Shown: in pieces, positions 8,049-16,804 of the stretch | How the letters are laid out: every line of letters starts with the position of its first letter | How positions within the stretch are numbered: the stretch's first letter is position 1 | From: Bog-473 sp963726005 | Lineage (GTDB): Bacteria > Actinomycetota > Acidimicrobiia > Acidimicrobiales > RAAP-2 | Reading direction: 5' to 3' | Length of the DNA stretch: 64,000 bases | NCBI GenBank assembly: GCA_963726005.1 | Contig: CAVSAT010000023.1 | Coordinates: forward strand, 16,346-80,345 | Translations under genes and position numbers: made by a program | The notes under the pieces: model-generated | The model's input: the letters and a program-made list of their open reading frames with translations, nothing else | The model's database searches: none | What the model was told of the DNA's origin: nothing

Positions 8049-8817
8049 TCAGCGCGCGAAGAGGTGGTATCCGGCGAAGGTCCAGCCGGCGATCAGCACG
8101 ACGTTCGCCCATCTTGCCGTCGAGATGAAACGGATGAACTCCTCGCCGTTGGCCACGCGTCCGGCCGAGCGCCGGGCCGCTGCATCCACCAGGAGGGCGA
8201 CGGCAGGAACCGCGACCCAGAAGGCGACGCCGAGGAGAGGGCTCGGCGGGAGGAGCAGCCCGGGGGTCACCGGGTGGCCCCCCACGGTCAATATGCCCGC
8301 GCTCAAGACGGTTCCCGGCTCAGGACGGTTCGGGCCCGGCCCGGTCGGGGGGACCGAGCGGGGTACTCCGGCCGTCGGTGCCCGCACGCGAGCCGCCTCG
8401 TAGCCGACGCCGACGAGCAGCCACACGAGCAGAAGGGCGGCATTGAGCGGTCGGTAGGCCTGCGCCAGCGCGCTGATGGTCAGGTGGTAACTGTGTGGGC
8501 CCGAGTCGAGCCCGAGCACGTCCCAGGCGAGCGCCACCCCGATGAGCGCCAGCCAGGGCGCAACCCCCCGAAGGGCGCGCCGCCCTCCGCCTCGTCCCGG
8601 CCGCGGCCACGGGTCGGCTGCCGGCTCGAGGTGCCATCCGTAGCGCGCGTCGACTCGGCCCGCGGCTCAGCGCGAGGGCGGTCGCGACCACTGCCGCAAA
8701 TGAGAGCAGCCACGTGATCTCTGCCGGTCCCGTGGACCTGTGGAGGCCACTCACCCAGCCGCACCACGCGCCGAGCAACACCCCAACGGCAACGAGAGAG
8801 AGGCAGCGACAGAGCAC
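8049..8817 (-). CDS. unidentified integral membrane protein (frameshifted)
   Basis: On the minus strand the N-terminal part is open from 8817 with two hydrophobic segments (LSLVAVGVLLGAW and TWLLSFAAVVATALAL). Downstream, a different frame carries VAPWLALIGVALAWDVLGLD, LNAALLLVWLLVGVG and two more hydrophobic stretches, ending at 8049 (GYHLFAR). The junction lies between about 8560 and 8690. Both parts are hydrophobic and have high third-position GC, so this is one gene of about 255 residues with four or more membrane segments. I do not recognise the family. The 225 nt between this gene and the hydrogenase operon hold nothing I can identify. Confidence 0.55.
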
Positions 8818-8848
8818 GGATCCGGTTTACCCCAGTCTCGTTGACGGG

Positions 8849-9634
8849 TCACGCCTTCTTGATCGGCAGCGATGCCCGATGCGCGTCCGGCACGCGGGTG
8901 GGCTCGAGGCCCGAGTTGGTCACGGCGCCGGCGAAGCGGTGGGCGTCACGGACCGCGCAGCCACCTCGGTCGTTGTTGAAGTAGACGTAGACGTCGTCTC
9001 CCGCGTCCCACAAATTCCCAAGACGCTTCGCCCAACTGCGGAGTGCAGCGCGTCCGTAGCAGGGCGCCGGTGCAGACCGGCCCTCGTGGAAACGGACATA
9101 CCCCCAGGATGCCGTCCGCCGGATCGGCGTGCGGCGCCCACGGGTGTCGCTCAGGCAGAACGCGGCGTCGAACTCCCCGAGCAGCGCGAAGGTAGCATCG
9201 GTGTGCCAGGACTCGTGCCGTGGCTCAAATGCCACCCGCACGTGCCGTGGAAAACCCTCCAACGTGGCCTGCAGAGCCGGCAGGTCTGCCCGGAAGTTGG
9301 GGGGCAGCTGCAGCAGCACCGGCCCGAGCTTGGCGCCCAAGCCCGTCGCTCGGTCGAGCAAACGCTCCACCGGTTCGGCTGGGTCCCTGAGGCGCCGCAC
9401 GTGCGTGAGGTAGCGGCTGGCCTTGACGGCGAAAACGAAGTCCGGGGGCGTCGACTGCCCCCACCGCATGAACGTCTCTTCGTCGGGCAGGCGGTAGAAG
9501 GCGCTGTTCACCTCCACTGTCCGGAAGTGCTCCGCGTAGTACGGCAACCAGCGAGCCTGGGGCATGCCGCGCGGGTACAGGCGACCCTTCCAGTCGGCGT
9601 ACTGCCACCCGGACGTCCCGATGAGCACTGGCAC
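8849..9634 (-). CDS. DUF72 domain protein
   Basis: 261 residues with the family's opening LIGTSGWQYADWKGRLYP, the central VNSAFYRLPDEETFMRW and the late DVYVYFNNDRGGCAV motif. DUF72 proteins have a TIM-barrel-like fold; their biochemical role is not established. The start is GTG at 9634-9632. It is divergent from the MFS gene and stands alone. Confidence 0.9.
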   Translation of the reverse strand: MPVLIGTSGWQYADWKGRLYPRGMPQARWLPYYAEHFRTVEVNSAFYRLPDEETFMRWGQSTPPDFVFAVKASRYLTHVRRLRDPAEPVERLLDRATGLGAKLGPVLLQLPPNFRADLPALQATLEGFPRHVRVAFEPRHESWHTDATFALLGEFDAAFCLSDTRGRRTPIRRTASWGYVRFHEGRSAPAPCYGRAALRSWAKRLGNLWDAGDDVYVYFNNDRGGCAVRDAHRFAGAVTNSGLEPTRVPDAHRASLPIKKA

Positions 9635-9703
9635 CTGTTTTGAGCGCTACCCTCCCGCGCCAATCCCCACACAACGTCGTCGGGAACCTCTGGGTGTCGC
9701 CAG

Positions 9704-9709
9704 TAGGGT
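9704..9709 (+). promoter_or_regulatory. -10 element of the MFS gene (leaderless type)
   Basis: TAGGGT ends 6 nt before ATG 9716, and there is no Shine-Dalgarno sequence between. The spacing would place transcription start at or beside the start codon. Confidence 0.45.
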
Positions 9710-9715
9710 CCGCCG

Positions 9716-10954
9716 ATGGCCAAGGGGGTGTTGCTGCGCCACCGCGACTTCCGGCTGCTCTGGGGCGGGGAGACGGTCAGCGAACTCGGCTCGCAGGTCA
9801 GCCTGCTCGCAATTCCACTGCTGGCGGTACGCACGCTGCACGCCACCACGTTCGAGATGGGGCTGCTCACCGCGGCGTCGACTGCGGCCTTCCTCATCGT
9901 GGGGCTACCCGCGGGCGTCTGGGTCGACCGGGTGCGCCGCCGCCGCGTCATGATCGCGGCGGACCTCGGCCGGCTGCTCGCCCTCGGCTCGGTCCCTGTG
10001 GCCTATGCCGCCTGCGCGCTGACCCTGGCCCAGCTCTTCGTGGTCACCTTGGCGAGCGGGGTGCTCACGGTGTTCTTCGACGTCGCGTACCAGTCCTACC
10101 TTCCCGCGCTGGTCGGCCGGGATCATCTGGTGGAAGGAAACGCGAAGCTCACCGGCAGCGCGCAGGTCGCCGCAGTGGCGGGCCCGAGCGCCGCCGGCGG
10201 TCTCGTCCAGGCCATCGGCAGTTCCAGCGCAGTGGCGGTCGACTCGGTGAGCTTCTTCGTCTCGGCCGCTGCCGTTGCCGCCATTCGGACGCCGGAGCCG
10301 AAGCCACGGGTACCTGAGGGTGGGCACCCGAAGCTGGTCCACGACATGGCTGAAGGGCTGCGCTTCGTGTTTTCGAACGTGCTGCTGCGAGCGATCATGG
10401 CGACCACCGCGACCTCCAATCTCTTCAGCGGCATCGCCGCGGCAGTCGAGATCGTGTTCCTGGTGCGCGAGGTGCAAGCCTCACCGGGCGTCATCGGCCT
10501 CCTCTTCACTCTGGGCGGCATTGGCGGTGTGCTGGGTGCGTTCGCGGCCGGCCCGATCGCTCGCCGTCTCGGAGGGGCGCGTGCCACCATCATCGCCATC
10601 GCGGGCAGTGCAGGCGGGCTGCTCATCCCGCTTACCAGGCCCGGAGCTGGCCTCCTGTTCTTCGGGCTCGGCATGCTGATGGTGAGCTTCTCCGCCGTGG
10701 TCTACAACGTGAACCAGGTGAGCTTCCGCCAGCGGCTCTGCCCGGACCGGCTTCTCGGCCGGATGAACGCCTCCATGCGTTTCGTCGTCTGGGGGGTCCT
10801 GCCGATCGGCGCCCTCATCGGGGGCGTCCTGGGCTCCCTCGCGGGCCTGCGGCCGACGTTGTGGATCGGCATGATCGGAGAGGCCCTGGCCGGCGCATGG
10901 CTGGTGGCGTCCCCCATGCGCTCCATGCGGGAGTTCCCCGACGCTCCGGTCTGA
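9716..10954 (+). CDS. MFS transporter, EntS/MFS_3-type exporter
   Basis: 412 residues with twelve predicted membrane segments. It opens with the FRLLWGGETVSELGSQVSLLAIPLLAV pattern of the enterobactin-exporter-like MFS branch. The loop after helix 2 reads GVWVDRVRRRRVMI, the usual MFS signature. A later segment (FRQRLCPDRLLGRMNASMRF) is also characteristic of this branch. Such proteins export siderophores, macrolides or other drugs; the substrate here is unknown. The ATG at 9716 follows a -10 hexamer directly. Confidence 0.85.
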   Translation: MAKGVLLRHRDFRLLWGGETVSELGSQVSLLAIPLLAVRTLHATTFEMGLLTAASTAAFLIVGLPAGVWVDRVRRRRVMIAADLGRLLALGSVPVAYAACALTLAQLFVVTLASGVLTVFFDVAYQSYLPALVGRDHLVEGNAKLTGSAQVAAVAGPSAAGGLVQAIGSSSAVAVDSVSFFVSAAAVAAIRTPEPKPRVPEGGHPKLVHDMAEGLRFVFSNVLLRAIMATTATSNLFSGIAAAVEIVFLVREVQASPGVIGLLFTLGGIGGVLGAFAAGPIARRLGGARATIIAIAGSAGGLLIPLTRPGAGLLFFGLGMLMVSFSAVVYNVNQVSFRQRLCPDRLLGRMNASMRFVVWGVLPIGALIGGVLGSLAGLRPTLWIGMIGEALAGAWLVASPMRSMREFPDAPV

Positions 10955-10979
10955 TCGCTCTCGAACCGGGAGGGCGCCG

Positions 10980-11621
10980 CTAGGCGCGCGGGCCGTTGAC
11001 GCCGACGGCAGGCAGGTCCTCAATCTCCTTCTTCGTCAGGTTGACCGTGATGCCGTCGTCGATACTGTCGACCGAGCCGATGGGGATGGCAACCTCTTTG
11101 CGTCCCCACAGGTGCCCCTCTTGGAGCAGCACGTGGGTGACGTGCCCGTGGGTCGGCTCGATCACGAGGCCCTCGACCTTCCCGACCTCGCCGTCGGTGG
11201 CGTGAACCGGCTCGCCCCGGCGGACCGCCACCTCTCCCTTCGGCAGCATGTCGCGGGTGACGATCCCGCTGGCGTTGGCCACCATGGGCTCCCCGACCAC
11301 GTCGATCCCGTAGTAGGGCCAGTAGTAGGCCTCGTGCGCTTCGTAGTCCTCGTAGCCGCTGCCGCCCGGGAGGAAGTCGGTCTCCTCCGCGGGGGGCAGC
11401 TGGTCGAACTCCTCTCGGGTGCAGCGGAGCCGGACCTCACCCGCACCCGGCGTGACCAGGTCGAGCGGGACGAGTCGACCCAGGCCACTGCGGTGCTCGG
11501 GCTCCACCACCAGGTGGGTGACCTCTCGGGCGACCGGGTCGACGACGACCCTGCTCACCGCGCCGCAGGGTCCGTCGCTGCACGCAGCGGCGGACCCGAT
11601 CGTGAACGTGGTCTCTGCCAT
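10980..11621 (-). CDS. PRC-barrel domain protein
   Basis: 213 residues with two PRC-barrel-like units: an N-terminal one (CGAVSRVVVDPVAREVTHLVV) and a second one (GEVGKVEGLVIEPTHGHVTHV). PRC-barrel proteins serve as small structural or stress-related modules; the exact role is unknown. A strong GAGGAGG lies just upstream of ATG 11621, unlike the leaderless-looking neighbours. The gene is convergent with the MFS gene. Confidence 0.8.
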   Translation of the reverse strand: MAETTFTIGSAAACSDGPCGAVSRVVVDPVAREVTHLVVEPEHRSGLGRLVPLDLVTPGAGEVRLRCTREEFDQLPPAEETDFLPGGSGYEDYEAHEAYYWPYYGIDVVGEPMVANASGIVTRDMLPKGEVAVRRGEPVHATDGEVGKVEGLVIEPTHGHVTHVLLQEGHLWGRKEVAIPIGSVDSIDDGITVNLTKKEIEDLPAVGVNGPRA

Positions 11622-11657
11622 GTCGACCTCCTCGTCGGGGTCACATTAGGACCCGGT

Positions 11658-12650
11658 TCACCAGCCCCGCAGGTCGACCGCCCAGCGCTCGAGCACGTCG
11701 TCCCCGTCGACGACGTGCAGGTGATCGTGGTAGGCGACGGTCGGGTCGACGTGGGCGGGGAGCACATGGATGCGGTCGCCGACCCGCAGGGGTTCCCGCG
11801 GGACGAAGGTCAGGTGCTCGTCCGAGCAGAACCACACCTCGGCGCCCTCGACGGACGGGTTGCCGTGGTCCATGCCGAGCGCCTTGAGGCCGCAGTCGGC
11901 GACGGCCCAGTCCGTCGACACCGAGATCACGGTGGCCAGCACGGTGAGGGCATGGACGAAAGGCAGGCCGAGCTTGGCGTAGGCGGTGTCCATCAGGGCG
12001 TAGGAGCCGGCCTGGATCTCGGTGGCCCAGGTGTTGATGTCGTAGGTGCCCGTGCCACCGGCCGAGACCACGTCGCCGCCGACCTCGTCGCTGGCGAGCA
12101 TCAGCTGGGCCATGGACTCCTCGAGCATCGCGGTCCGCCTGCTGCGGTCCTCCAGTCCGACGATGTGGCCCTCGTAGCCCATGACGCCGCGGACGGTCAG
12201 GCCCTCGGCGCGTGCCCGGTCGGCCAGCGGGCCGGCGTCCTCGGGCCGGCACCCGCAGCGGGGCAGGCCGACGTTGACGTCGATCAGCACCTCGCCGACG
12301 CCGGCCCGCGCCGCGGCGACGATGGTCTCCTCGGAGTCGACCGCGACGGTCACGCGCGCACCGGCGCGCGCCAGCGCGCCGAGCCGGGTGGCGTCGACCA
12401 CCTCGTTGGCCAGCAGGAGGTCGTCGCCGAGTCCGGCCCGGGCCATGCCCTCCATCTCCGCCACGGTGGCACACGTGAAGCTGGTGTGGCCGAGGGCGGC
12501 CTGGCGCGCCGCCAGCGCGGTGCACTTGTGCGCCTTGACGTGGGGCCGGAGCCGGCTGCCCGGCAGGGCCTGGGCCATGGTGCGCAGGTTCGCCTCGAGC
12601 CCCGGCGCGTCCACCACGAGTGCCGGCGTCGTGAGCTGCGATGTCTTCAT
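11658..12650 (-). CDS. D-threonine aldolase / D-serine dehydratase-family PLP enzyme
   Basis: An alanine-racemase-like barrel with the PLP lysine in RPHVKAHKC near residue 40, followed by VVDATRLGALARAG and the C-terminal metal site LPAHVDPTVAYHD. In this family a His-x-Asp pair marks D-threonine aldolase-type enzymes, while His-x-Cys marks D-serine dehydratases; here it is His-x-Asp. The frame is open to 12722, but ATG 12650 (MKTSQLTTPALVVD) is preferred because it gives the usual N-terminus and follows a TAGCCT hexamer by 7 nt. It is divergent from the amidase gene. Confidence 0.8.
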   Translation of the reverse strand: MKTSQLTTPALVVDAPGLEANLRTMAQALPGSRLRPHVKAHKCTALAARQAALGHTSFTCATVAEMEGMARAGLGDDLLLANEVVDATRLGALARAGARVTVAVDSEETIVAAARAGVGEVLIDVNVGLPRCGCRPEDAGPLADRARAEGLTVRGVMGYEGHIVGLEDRSRRTAMLEESMAQLMLASDEVGGDVVSAGGTGTYDINTWATEIQAGSYALMDTAYAKLGLPFVHALTVLATVISVSTDWAVADCGLKALGMDHGNPSVEGAEVWFCSDEHLTFVPREPLRVGDRIHVLPAHVDPTVAYHDHLHVVDGDDVLERWAVDLRGW

Positions 12651-12657
12651 CGTCGGC

Positions 12658-12663
12658 AGGCTA
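12658..12663 (-). promoter_or_regulatory. -10 element of the aldolase-family gene (leaderless type)
   Basis: TAGCCT on the minus strand ends 7 nt before ATG 12650. There is no Shine-Dalgarno sequence. Confidence 0.45.
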
Positions 12664-12699
12664 CCGACCACGCCGGGGCGCAGGGGAGGGTGCTCGGGG

Positions 12700-12705
12700 T
12701 ACTCT
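12700..12705 (+). promoter_or_regulatory. -10 element of the amidase gene (leaderless type)
   Basis: TACTCT ends 7 nt before GTG 12713, which supports that GTG as the start. No ribosome-binding site is seen. Confidence 0.45.
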
Positions 12706-12712
12706 CCGCCGT

Positions 12713-14132
12713 GTGAGGACACCGTGGCTCGGTGACGCCTGTGGCCTGGTCGATGCGTTCCGCGCCAAGGAGCTCTCCCCGCTCGAGGCCCTCGACGACT
12801 GCATCGCCGCCATCGAGACGTCCCCGCTGAACGCGTTCAGCTTCACCGACTTCGAACGGGCTCGCGAGGCGGCCAAGGTGGCCAACGTCGCTCTGCCGTT
12901 CGGAGGCGTCCCCTGGGGCGTCAAGGAGCTGGAGCGGGTGGAGGGCTGGCCGTACACCGAGGCGTCCATGCTCTTCAAGGACCGCGTCTCCGATCACGAC
13001 GACACGTCGGTGGACCGGCTGCGGACTTCCGGTGCCATCCTGGCCGCGCAGACGGCGGCGCCGGAGTTCGGCGGCATCAACTGCACCTCGACCGAGCTGC
13101 ACGGGACGACGCGCAACCCCTGGAACCTCGAACGCACCCCCGGCGGCTCGTCCGGGGGCTGCGGCGGCGGCGGTTGCCGGCGGCTTGCTGCCCATCGCGA
13201 CGGGCAGCGATGGCGGAGGGTCGATCCGCGGCCCGGCCGGCTTCAGCGGTCTGTTCGGCCTGAAGGCGACGTACGGGCGCATCCCCAAGGGGCCCGAGGC
13301 CGGCATCGAGCCGATGACCACGGTGCTCGGTTGTCTCAGCCGATCGGTGCGCGACACGGCGCGCTACTTCGACTGCTGCAACGGCTTCGATCCACGTGAC
13401 CCGCTCAGCCTGCCCGTCGTCGGCGGGTGGGAGGCCGCGCTCGGGACCTACGACCTGTCAGGCATGACCGCGGCGATCGTGGTCGACCTGGGCATCGCCC
13501 GGGTTCGGGACGAGGTGGCCGACCTCGTGGTCGCCGCCGCGAGTCGCCTCGTCGCGGCGGCCAAACTGCGGCTGGTCACCGTGGCGCCGGCGCTGCCCCC
13601 GCTGCGCGGGGAATGGGCGATGGCGAACCAGCCCTCCCTCGTCGTTGACCTCGGGGACGCCTACCCCGACCGCGTCGGAGAGCTCTCGCCCGAGATGCGG
13701 GCAGGAGTCGAGGCGGCACAGGGGCGATACGACCTCGAACGGGCCGCATCCATCGAGCGCTACCGGCGCCAGCTCAACGAGGCGATGGCGGACTTGTTCG
13801 ACCAGGCGGACTTCGTCTTCTGCTCGACGCATCCCGACGTGGCGTTCGAAGCGGAGGGGCCACCGCCATCGACCATCCCGGGGGCCGATCTCATTCACGA
13901 GATCGGCTTCACCCGCGCCATCATGAACAATGCGGCCCTCACGGCGCCGTCGAACCTCAACGGGAGCCCGGCGGCCAACATCCCGGCCGGCCTGCTCGAC
14001 GGGCTGCCCGTGGGGCTCCAGGTGCTGGCCGGGCACCACCGAGAGGAACTGCTCCTCGACCTGGCCCTGGTGGCCGAGCGCGCCGCGCCGTGGCCCGTGG
14101 TGGCGCCGGGTTCGCCACGGCGTGCCGCCTGA
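12713..14132 (+). CDS. amidase (amidase-signature family), frameshifted in the signature motif
   Basis: The first frame runs from GTG 12713 through PFGGVPWGVKELERVEGWPYT, carrying one of the family's conserved lysines, to TPGGSSGG at about 13155. The second frame continues AAVAGGLLPIATGSDGGGSIRGPAGFSGLFGLKATYGR and runs to 14132. The Ser-cisSer-Lys triad (Lys in VKE, Ser in GGSSGG, Ser in GGGSIR) is complete only if the shift near 13157, within a run of five G, is corrected. About 470 residues, normal for the family. The substrate is unknown. An error in the G run is likelier than inactivation. Confidence 0.8.
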
Positions 14133-14151
14133 CGCGCGCGAAGGAGAGGGC

Positions 14152-15042
14152 TCAGCGCAGCGCGTCGCGCCACGGAGCCATGTCGAGCCCGGGGTAGCGG
14201 GCCTGCACGCCCGCGACTGTCGCCTCGTTCCAGTAGGGGTGGCCGGGTTCGGGCACACCCATGAGCGCGAGTTGGCGGGGCGTGGCCTGTTGGACGTACT
14301 TGCTGAGTTCGACGGAGAAGCCGCGGAACGGCCACGCCTGGTACCCGCCCCAGCCGGCATCGCGGTGGCGGAAGGAGACGTGGAGCATGACCCGGTACCG
14401 CGAGGGATCGGCGAAGTCAACCGATCGGTGATAGACGTCGGGGCGGTAGGCCACGACGGAACCGGCCGGCGCCGCCGCGTCCGACGGATCGTCGTAGAGC
14501 TCGGTGTAGTCCACATAGTTGAGCGTGTGCTGTTCGACGGGGATGTCCTTGGTCTTCTGCCATGAGACGAATCGGGTCGCGCCGTCCTCGGTGGTGACGT
14601 CGGTCAGGTAGACGAAGAACTCCACCTGCTGGAACCCGACCTCGTGGCGGGGGACGACCAGCATGTGGTTGGGGTAGTCGGCGTGCAGGAGCTTGTTGTA
14701 TCCGGAGGCCTGCTGGGCGTACTTCGCCGTGACGATGCCCATGTAGAGCGCGAGCTCGTTGGTGCCGAGCAACCCCTCCGCCAGGTCCACGACGTGGTCG
14801 TGCAAGACGAGCGCGTTGAGGCGCGAGCTGTGGAAGGGGAACTCCGGCCACGGCGCGTCCCAGGTGTGCCACGGGCCGGCCTCGGCGCCGCCGTCCGCGA
14901 CCACCTCGGCCGGGGTGGGGAAGTAGCGGTGTACTGCATCCTGGGCCGCCGCGAGCTGGTCGGGCGGGATGACGCCGGGCACGACGCACCACCCGTCGGT
15001 GTGCCACTGCTTCTCGCGCTCGGGCGTCAGCAGGGCCGGCAT
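14152..15042 (-). CDS. phytanoyl-CoA dioxygenase (PhyH)-family protein
   Basis: 296 residues of the Fe(II)/2-oxoglutarate-dependent PhyH family. It opens with LTPEREKQWHTDGWCVVPGVIPPDQL, carries an HADYPNHML motif (the likely His-x-Asp metal pair) and later YHRSVDFADPSRYRVMLHVSFRH, with the distal His and the Arg for 2-oxoglutarate. The substrate is unknown; family members hydroxylate fatty acyl-CoAs and many natural products. ATG 15042 lies 7 nt after a TAACGT hexamer. It is divergent from the TetR gene. Confidence 0.82.
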   Translation of the reverse strand: MPALLTPEREKQWHTDGWCVVPGVIPPDQLAAAQDAVHRYFPTPAEVVADGGAEAGPWHTWDAPWPEFPFHSSRLNALVLHDHVVDLAEGLLGTNELALYMGIVTAKYAQQASGYNKLLHADYPNHMLVVPRHEVGFQQVEFFVYLTDVTTEDGATRFVSWQKTKDIPVEQHTLNYVDYTELYDDPSDAAAPAGSVVAYRPDVYHRSVDFADPSRYRVMLHVSFRHRDAGWGGYQAWPFRGFSVELSKYVQQATPRQLALMGVPEPGHPYWNEATVAGVQARYPGLDMAPWRDALR

Positions 15043-15049
15043 CGGGCGG

Positions 15050-15055
15050 ACGTTA
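15050..15055 (-). promoter_or_regulatory. -10 element of the PhyH gene (leaderless type)
   Basis: TAACGT on the minus strand ends 7 nt before ATG 15042. It faces away from the TetR promoter, about 45 nt off. Confidence 0.45.
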
Positions 15056-15077
15056 GCGCCGCCGGTCCAGCGGCCCC

Positions 15078-15106
15078 TTGCCGGAGTGCCAACGAGGGAG
15101 TAGTGT
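15078..15106 (+). promoter_or_regulatory. promoter of the tetR-reductase operon
   Basis: A -35 TTGCCG (15078-15083) and a -10 TAGTGT (15101-15106) are separated by exactly 17 nt. The TetR operator begins at the last base of the -10, a layout expected for autorepression. Confidence 0.6.
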
Positions 15107-15135
15107 TTGAGCGATTGCTCAAATCATTTGCTCAA
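15106..15135 (+). promoter_or_regulatory. TetR-type operator
   Basis: TTTGAGC-GATT-GCTCAAA (15106-15123) is a perfect 7-bp inverted repeat with a 4-nt spacer. It is followed by a third half-site, TTTGCTCAA (15127-15135). It lies between the -10 and ATG 15145 of the TetR gene, so binding would block initiation. The 50 bp to the PhyH -10 make joint control possible but not shown. Confidence 0.7.
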
Positions 15136-15144
15136 GGAGCCGAT

Positions 15145-15797
15145 ATGGCCAGGTCAGGAACGAAACCGGCGGTCGGTCGTTCGGCGTCGACGGGAGCGGG
15201 GAGACCCGGGAGGCCCTGGTGGGGGGCGCCGTGGAGGCCCTGGCCCAGGAGGGGTTCGCCGGCGCAAGCGCCCGTGAGATCGCCCGACGGGCCGGGTGCA
15301 ACCAGGGGCTCATCTTCTACCACTTTGGCTCCGTGGCGAACTTGCTGCTTGCTGCGCTGGACGAGGTGAGCGAGACGCGCCGGGTCCGCTACCAAGCTGC
15401 GGTCGACGCGGCGAACGGGGTGGGCGAGCTCGTCGACGCCGCCGCGGCGATCTTCGAGGAGGACCTCGACGCGGGCCACTTGGCAGTGCTGGCCGAGATG
15501 ATCGCAGGTGCGTCGTCGACGCCCGGCCTGGCCACCGAGGTCGCGGCGCGGATCGCCCCGTGGCGCCGGTTTGCTGCGGAGGCGTTGCGTGGCGCGCTGG
15601 ACTCGACGCCACTGGCCGCCGTGGTCGAGCCTGATGTCGCAGCCCACGTCGTGGTGGCGCTCTATCTCGGGCTGGAGCTGTTGGCGCATCTCGACGGCGA
15701 CCGCTCGCCAGCCCTCGCTCTCTTCGACCGAGCCCGCCAGCTCGCGGCCGTGTTCGAGACGTTCGGCGCCGCACCGGAACAGGAGAAGAAGCCATGA
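15145..15797 (+). CDS. TetR-family transcriptional regulator (frameshifted near the N-terminus)
   Basis: ATG 15145 opens MARSGTKPAVGRSASTGAG with an AGGAG upstream. At about 15198, within a GGGG run, the frame must change to continue ETREALVGGAVEALAQEGFAG and the helix-turn-helix AREIARRAGCNQGLIFYHFGS, typical of TetR. The second frame is open upstream but has no good start before GTG 15219, which would cut the first helix, so one gene of about 217 residues with a missing base is the best reading. The C-terminal ligand domain ends at 15797, overlapping the next gene. It probably represses its own operon through the adjacent palindrome. Confidence 0.8.
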
Positions 15798-16804
15798 CAA
15801 ACGGACTCAGCTTGCAGGGCGACGCGTCGGAGGCGGGGGAGTCCGAGTTCCCGGCCCAAGGGTTCGACGTCGTGACGGGGGCCTTCAGCTATTCCGGCGC
15901 CGCGATCGCCGGCGCGCTCGCACGCGCTGGGCGCCGGGTGCGCACGCTGACCGGCCACCCCGAGCGCGCTGGTGCGGGCAGCTCCATGAACGTCCGCCCG
16001 CTCGATTTCGACGACGTGCTGGGGCTGACGTCGTCGCTCCAGGGTGCGACCACGCTCTACAACACGTACTGGGTCCGCTTTCCCCACGACGGGGCGGACT
16101 TCGACGGTGCCGTCGCCAATTCGCGCCTGCTGTTCCATGCGGCGCGCCAAGCGGGGGTGGAGCGGATCGTCCACGTGTCGATCACCCATCCGAGCACCTC
16201 GTCGCCGTACGGCTACTTCCGTGGCAAGGCCGAGGTCGAACGCGCCCTGGCCGAGGTGGGCGTGCCCTACGCGGTGCTGCGCCCAGCGATCCTCTTCGGA
16301 GGCGATGGGGTGCTCCTCAACAACATCGCCTGGCTTCTGCGCCACCTGCCGGTGTTCGCGGTCGGGGGCAGCGGCAACTACCTGATCCGCGCCATCCACA
16401 TCGATGACCTCGCGGTGATGGCCGTCCAGGCGGGGGCCGATCGGGCGAACACGGTGTCCGACGCAGTGGGTCCCGAGCGGCCGACCTACATGGAGCTCGT
16501 GCAGCTCCTGCGCGGCGCGGTCGGGAGCCGGAGCGTGATCGTCCGCGTCCCCGGTGCCCTGGTGGTGCCCCTGGCCTGGGCCTTGGGGCTCGTGTTGCGC
16601 GACGTGCTGCTGACGGCCGACGAGTATCGAGCCATGGCGGACGGGTTGGCCGACACGAGCGGTCCCGCCACGGGCTCCATCGCCTTGAGCGAGTGGGTCA
16701 CCGAAAACGCCGCGTCATTGGGTCGGAGCTACGCCAACGAGATCGACCGGCACTTCCGGCGCCGCGGGCGCCGGTGGCCGGACCGCAAGGTCAGCTCCAG
16801 GTGA
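15794..16804 (+). CDS. NmrA-like / atypical SDR NAD(P)-binding reductase or epimerase
   Basis: 336 residues with a Rossmann opening DVVTGAFSYSGAAIAGALARAG and later VERIVHVSITHPSTSSPYGYFRGKAEVE, carrying the Tyr-x-x-x-Lys of extended SDRs (YFRGK). Related proteins are annotated as nucleoside-diphosphate-sugar epimerases or NAD(P)H-binding proteins; the substrate is not evident. ATG 15794 overlaps the TetR stop (ATGA), so the pair is one operon, and the reductase is probably the regulator's main target. Its 3' end overlaps the convergent prepilin peptidase gene by 14 nt. Confidence 0.78.
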   Translation: MTNGLSLQGDASEAGESEFPAQGFDVVTGAFSYSGAAIAGALARAGRRVRTLTGHPERAGAGSSMNVRPLDFDDVLGLTSSLQGATTLYNTYWVRFPHDGADFDGAVANSRLLFHAARQAGVERIVHVSITHPSTSSPYGYFRGKAEVERALAEVGVPYAVLRPAILFGGDGVLLNNIAWLLRHLPVFAVGGSGNYLIRAIHIDDLAVMAVQAGADRANTVSDAVGPERPTYMELVQLLRGAVGSRSVIVRVPGALVVPLAWALGLVLRDVLLTADEYRAMADGLADTSGPATGSIALSEWVTENAASLGRSYANEIDRHFRRRGRRWPDRKVSSR

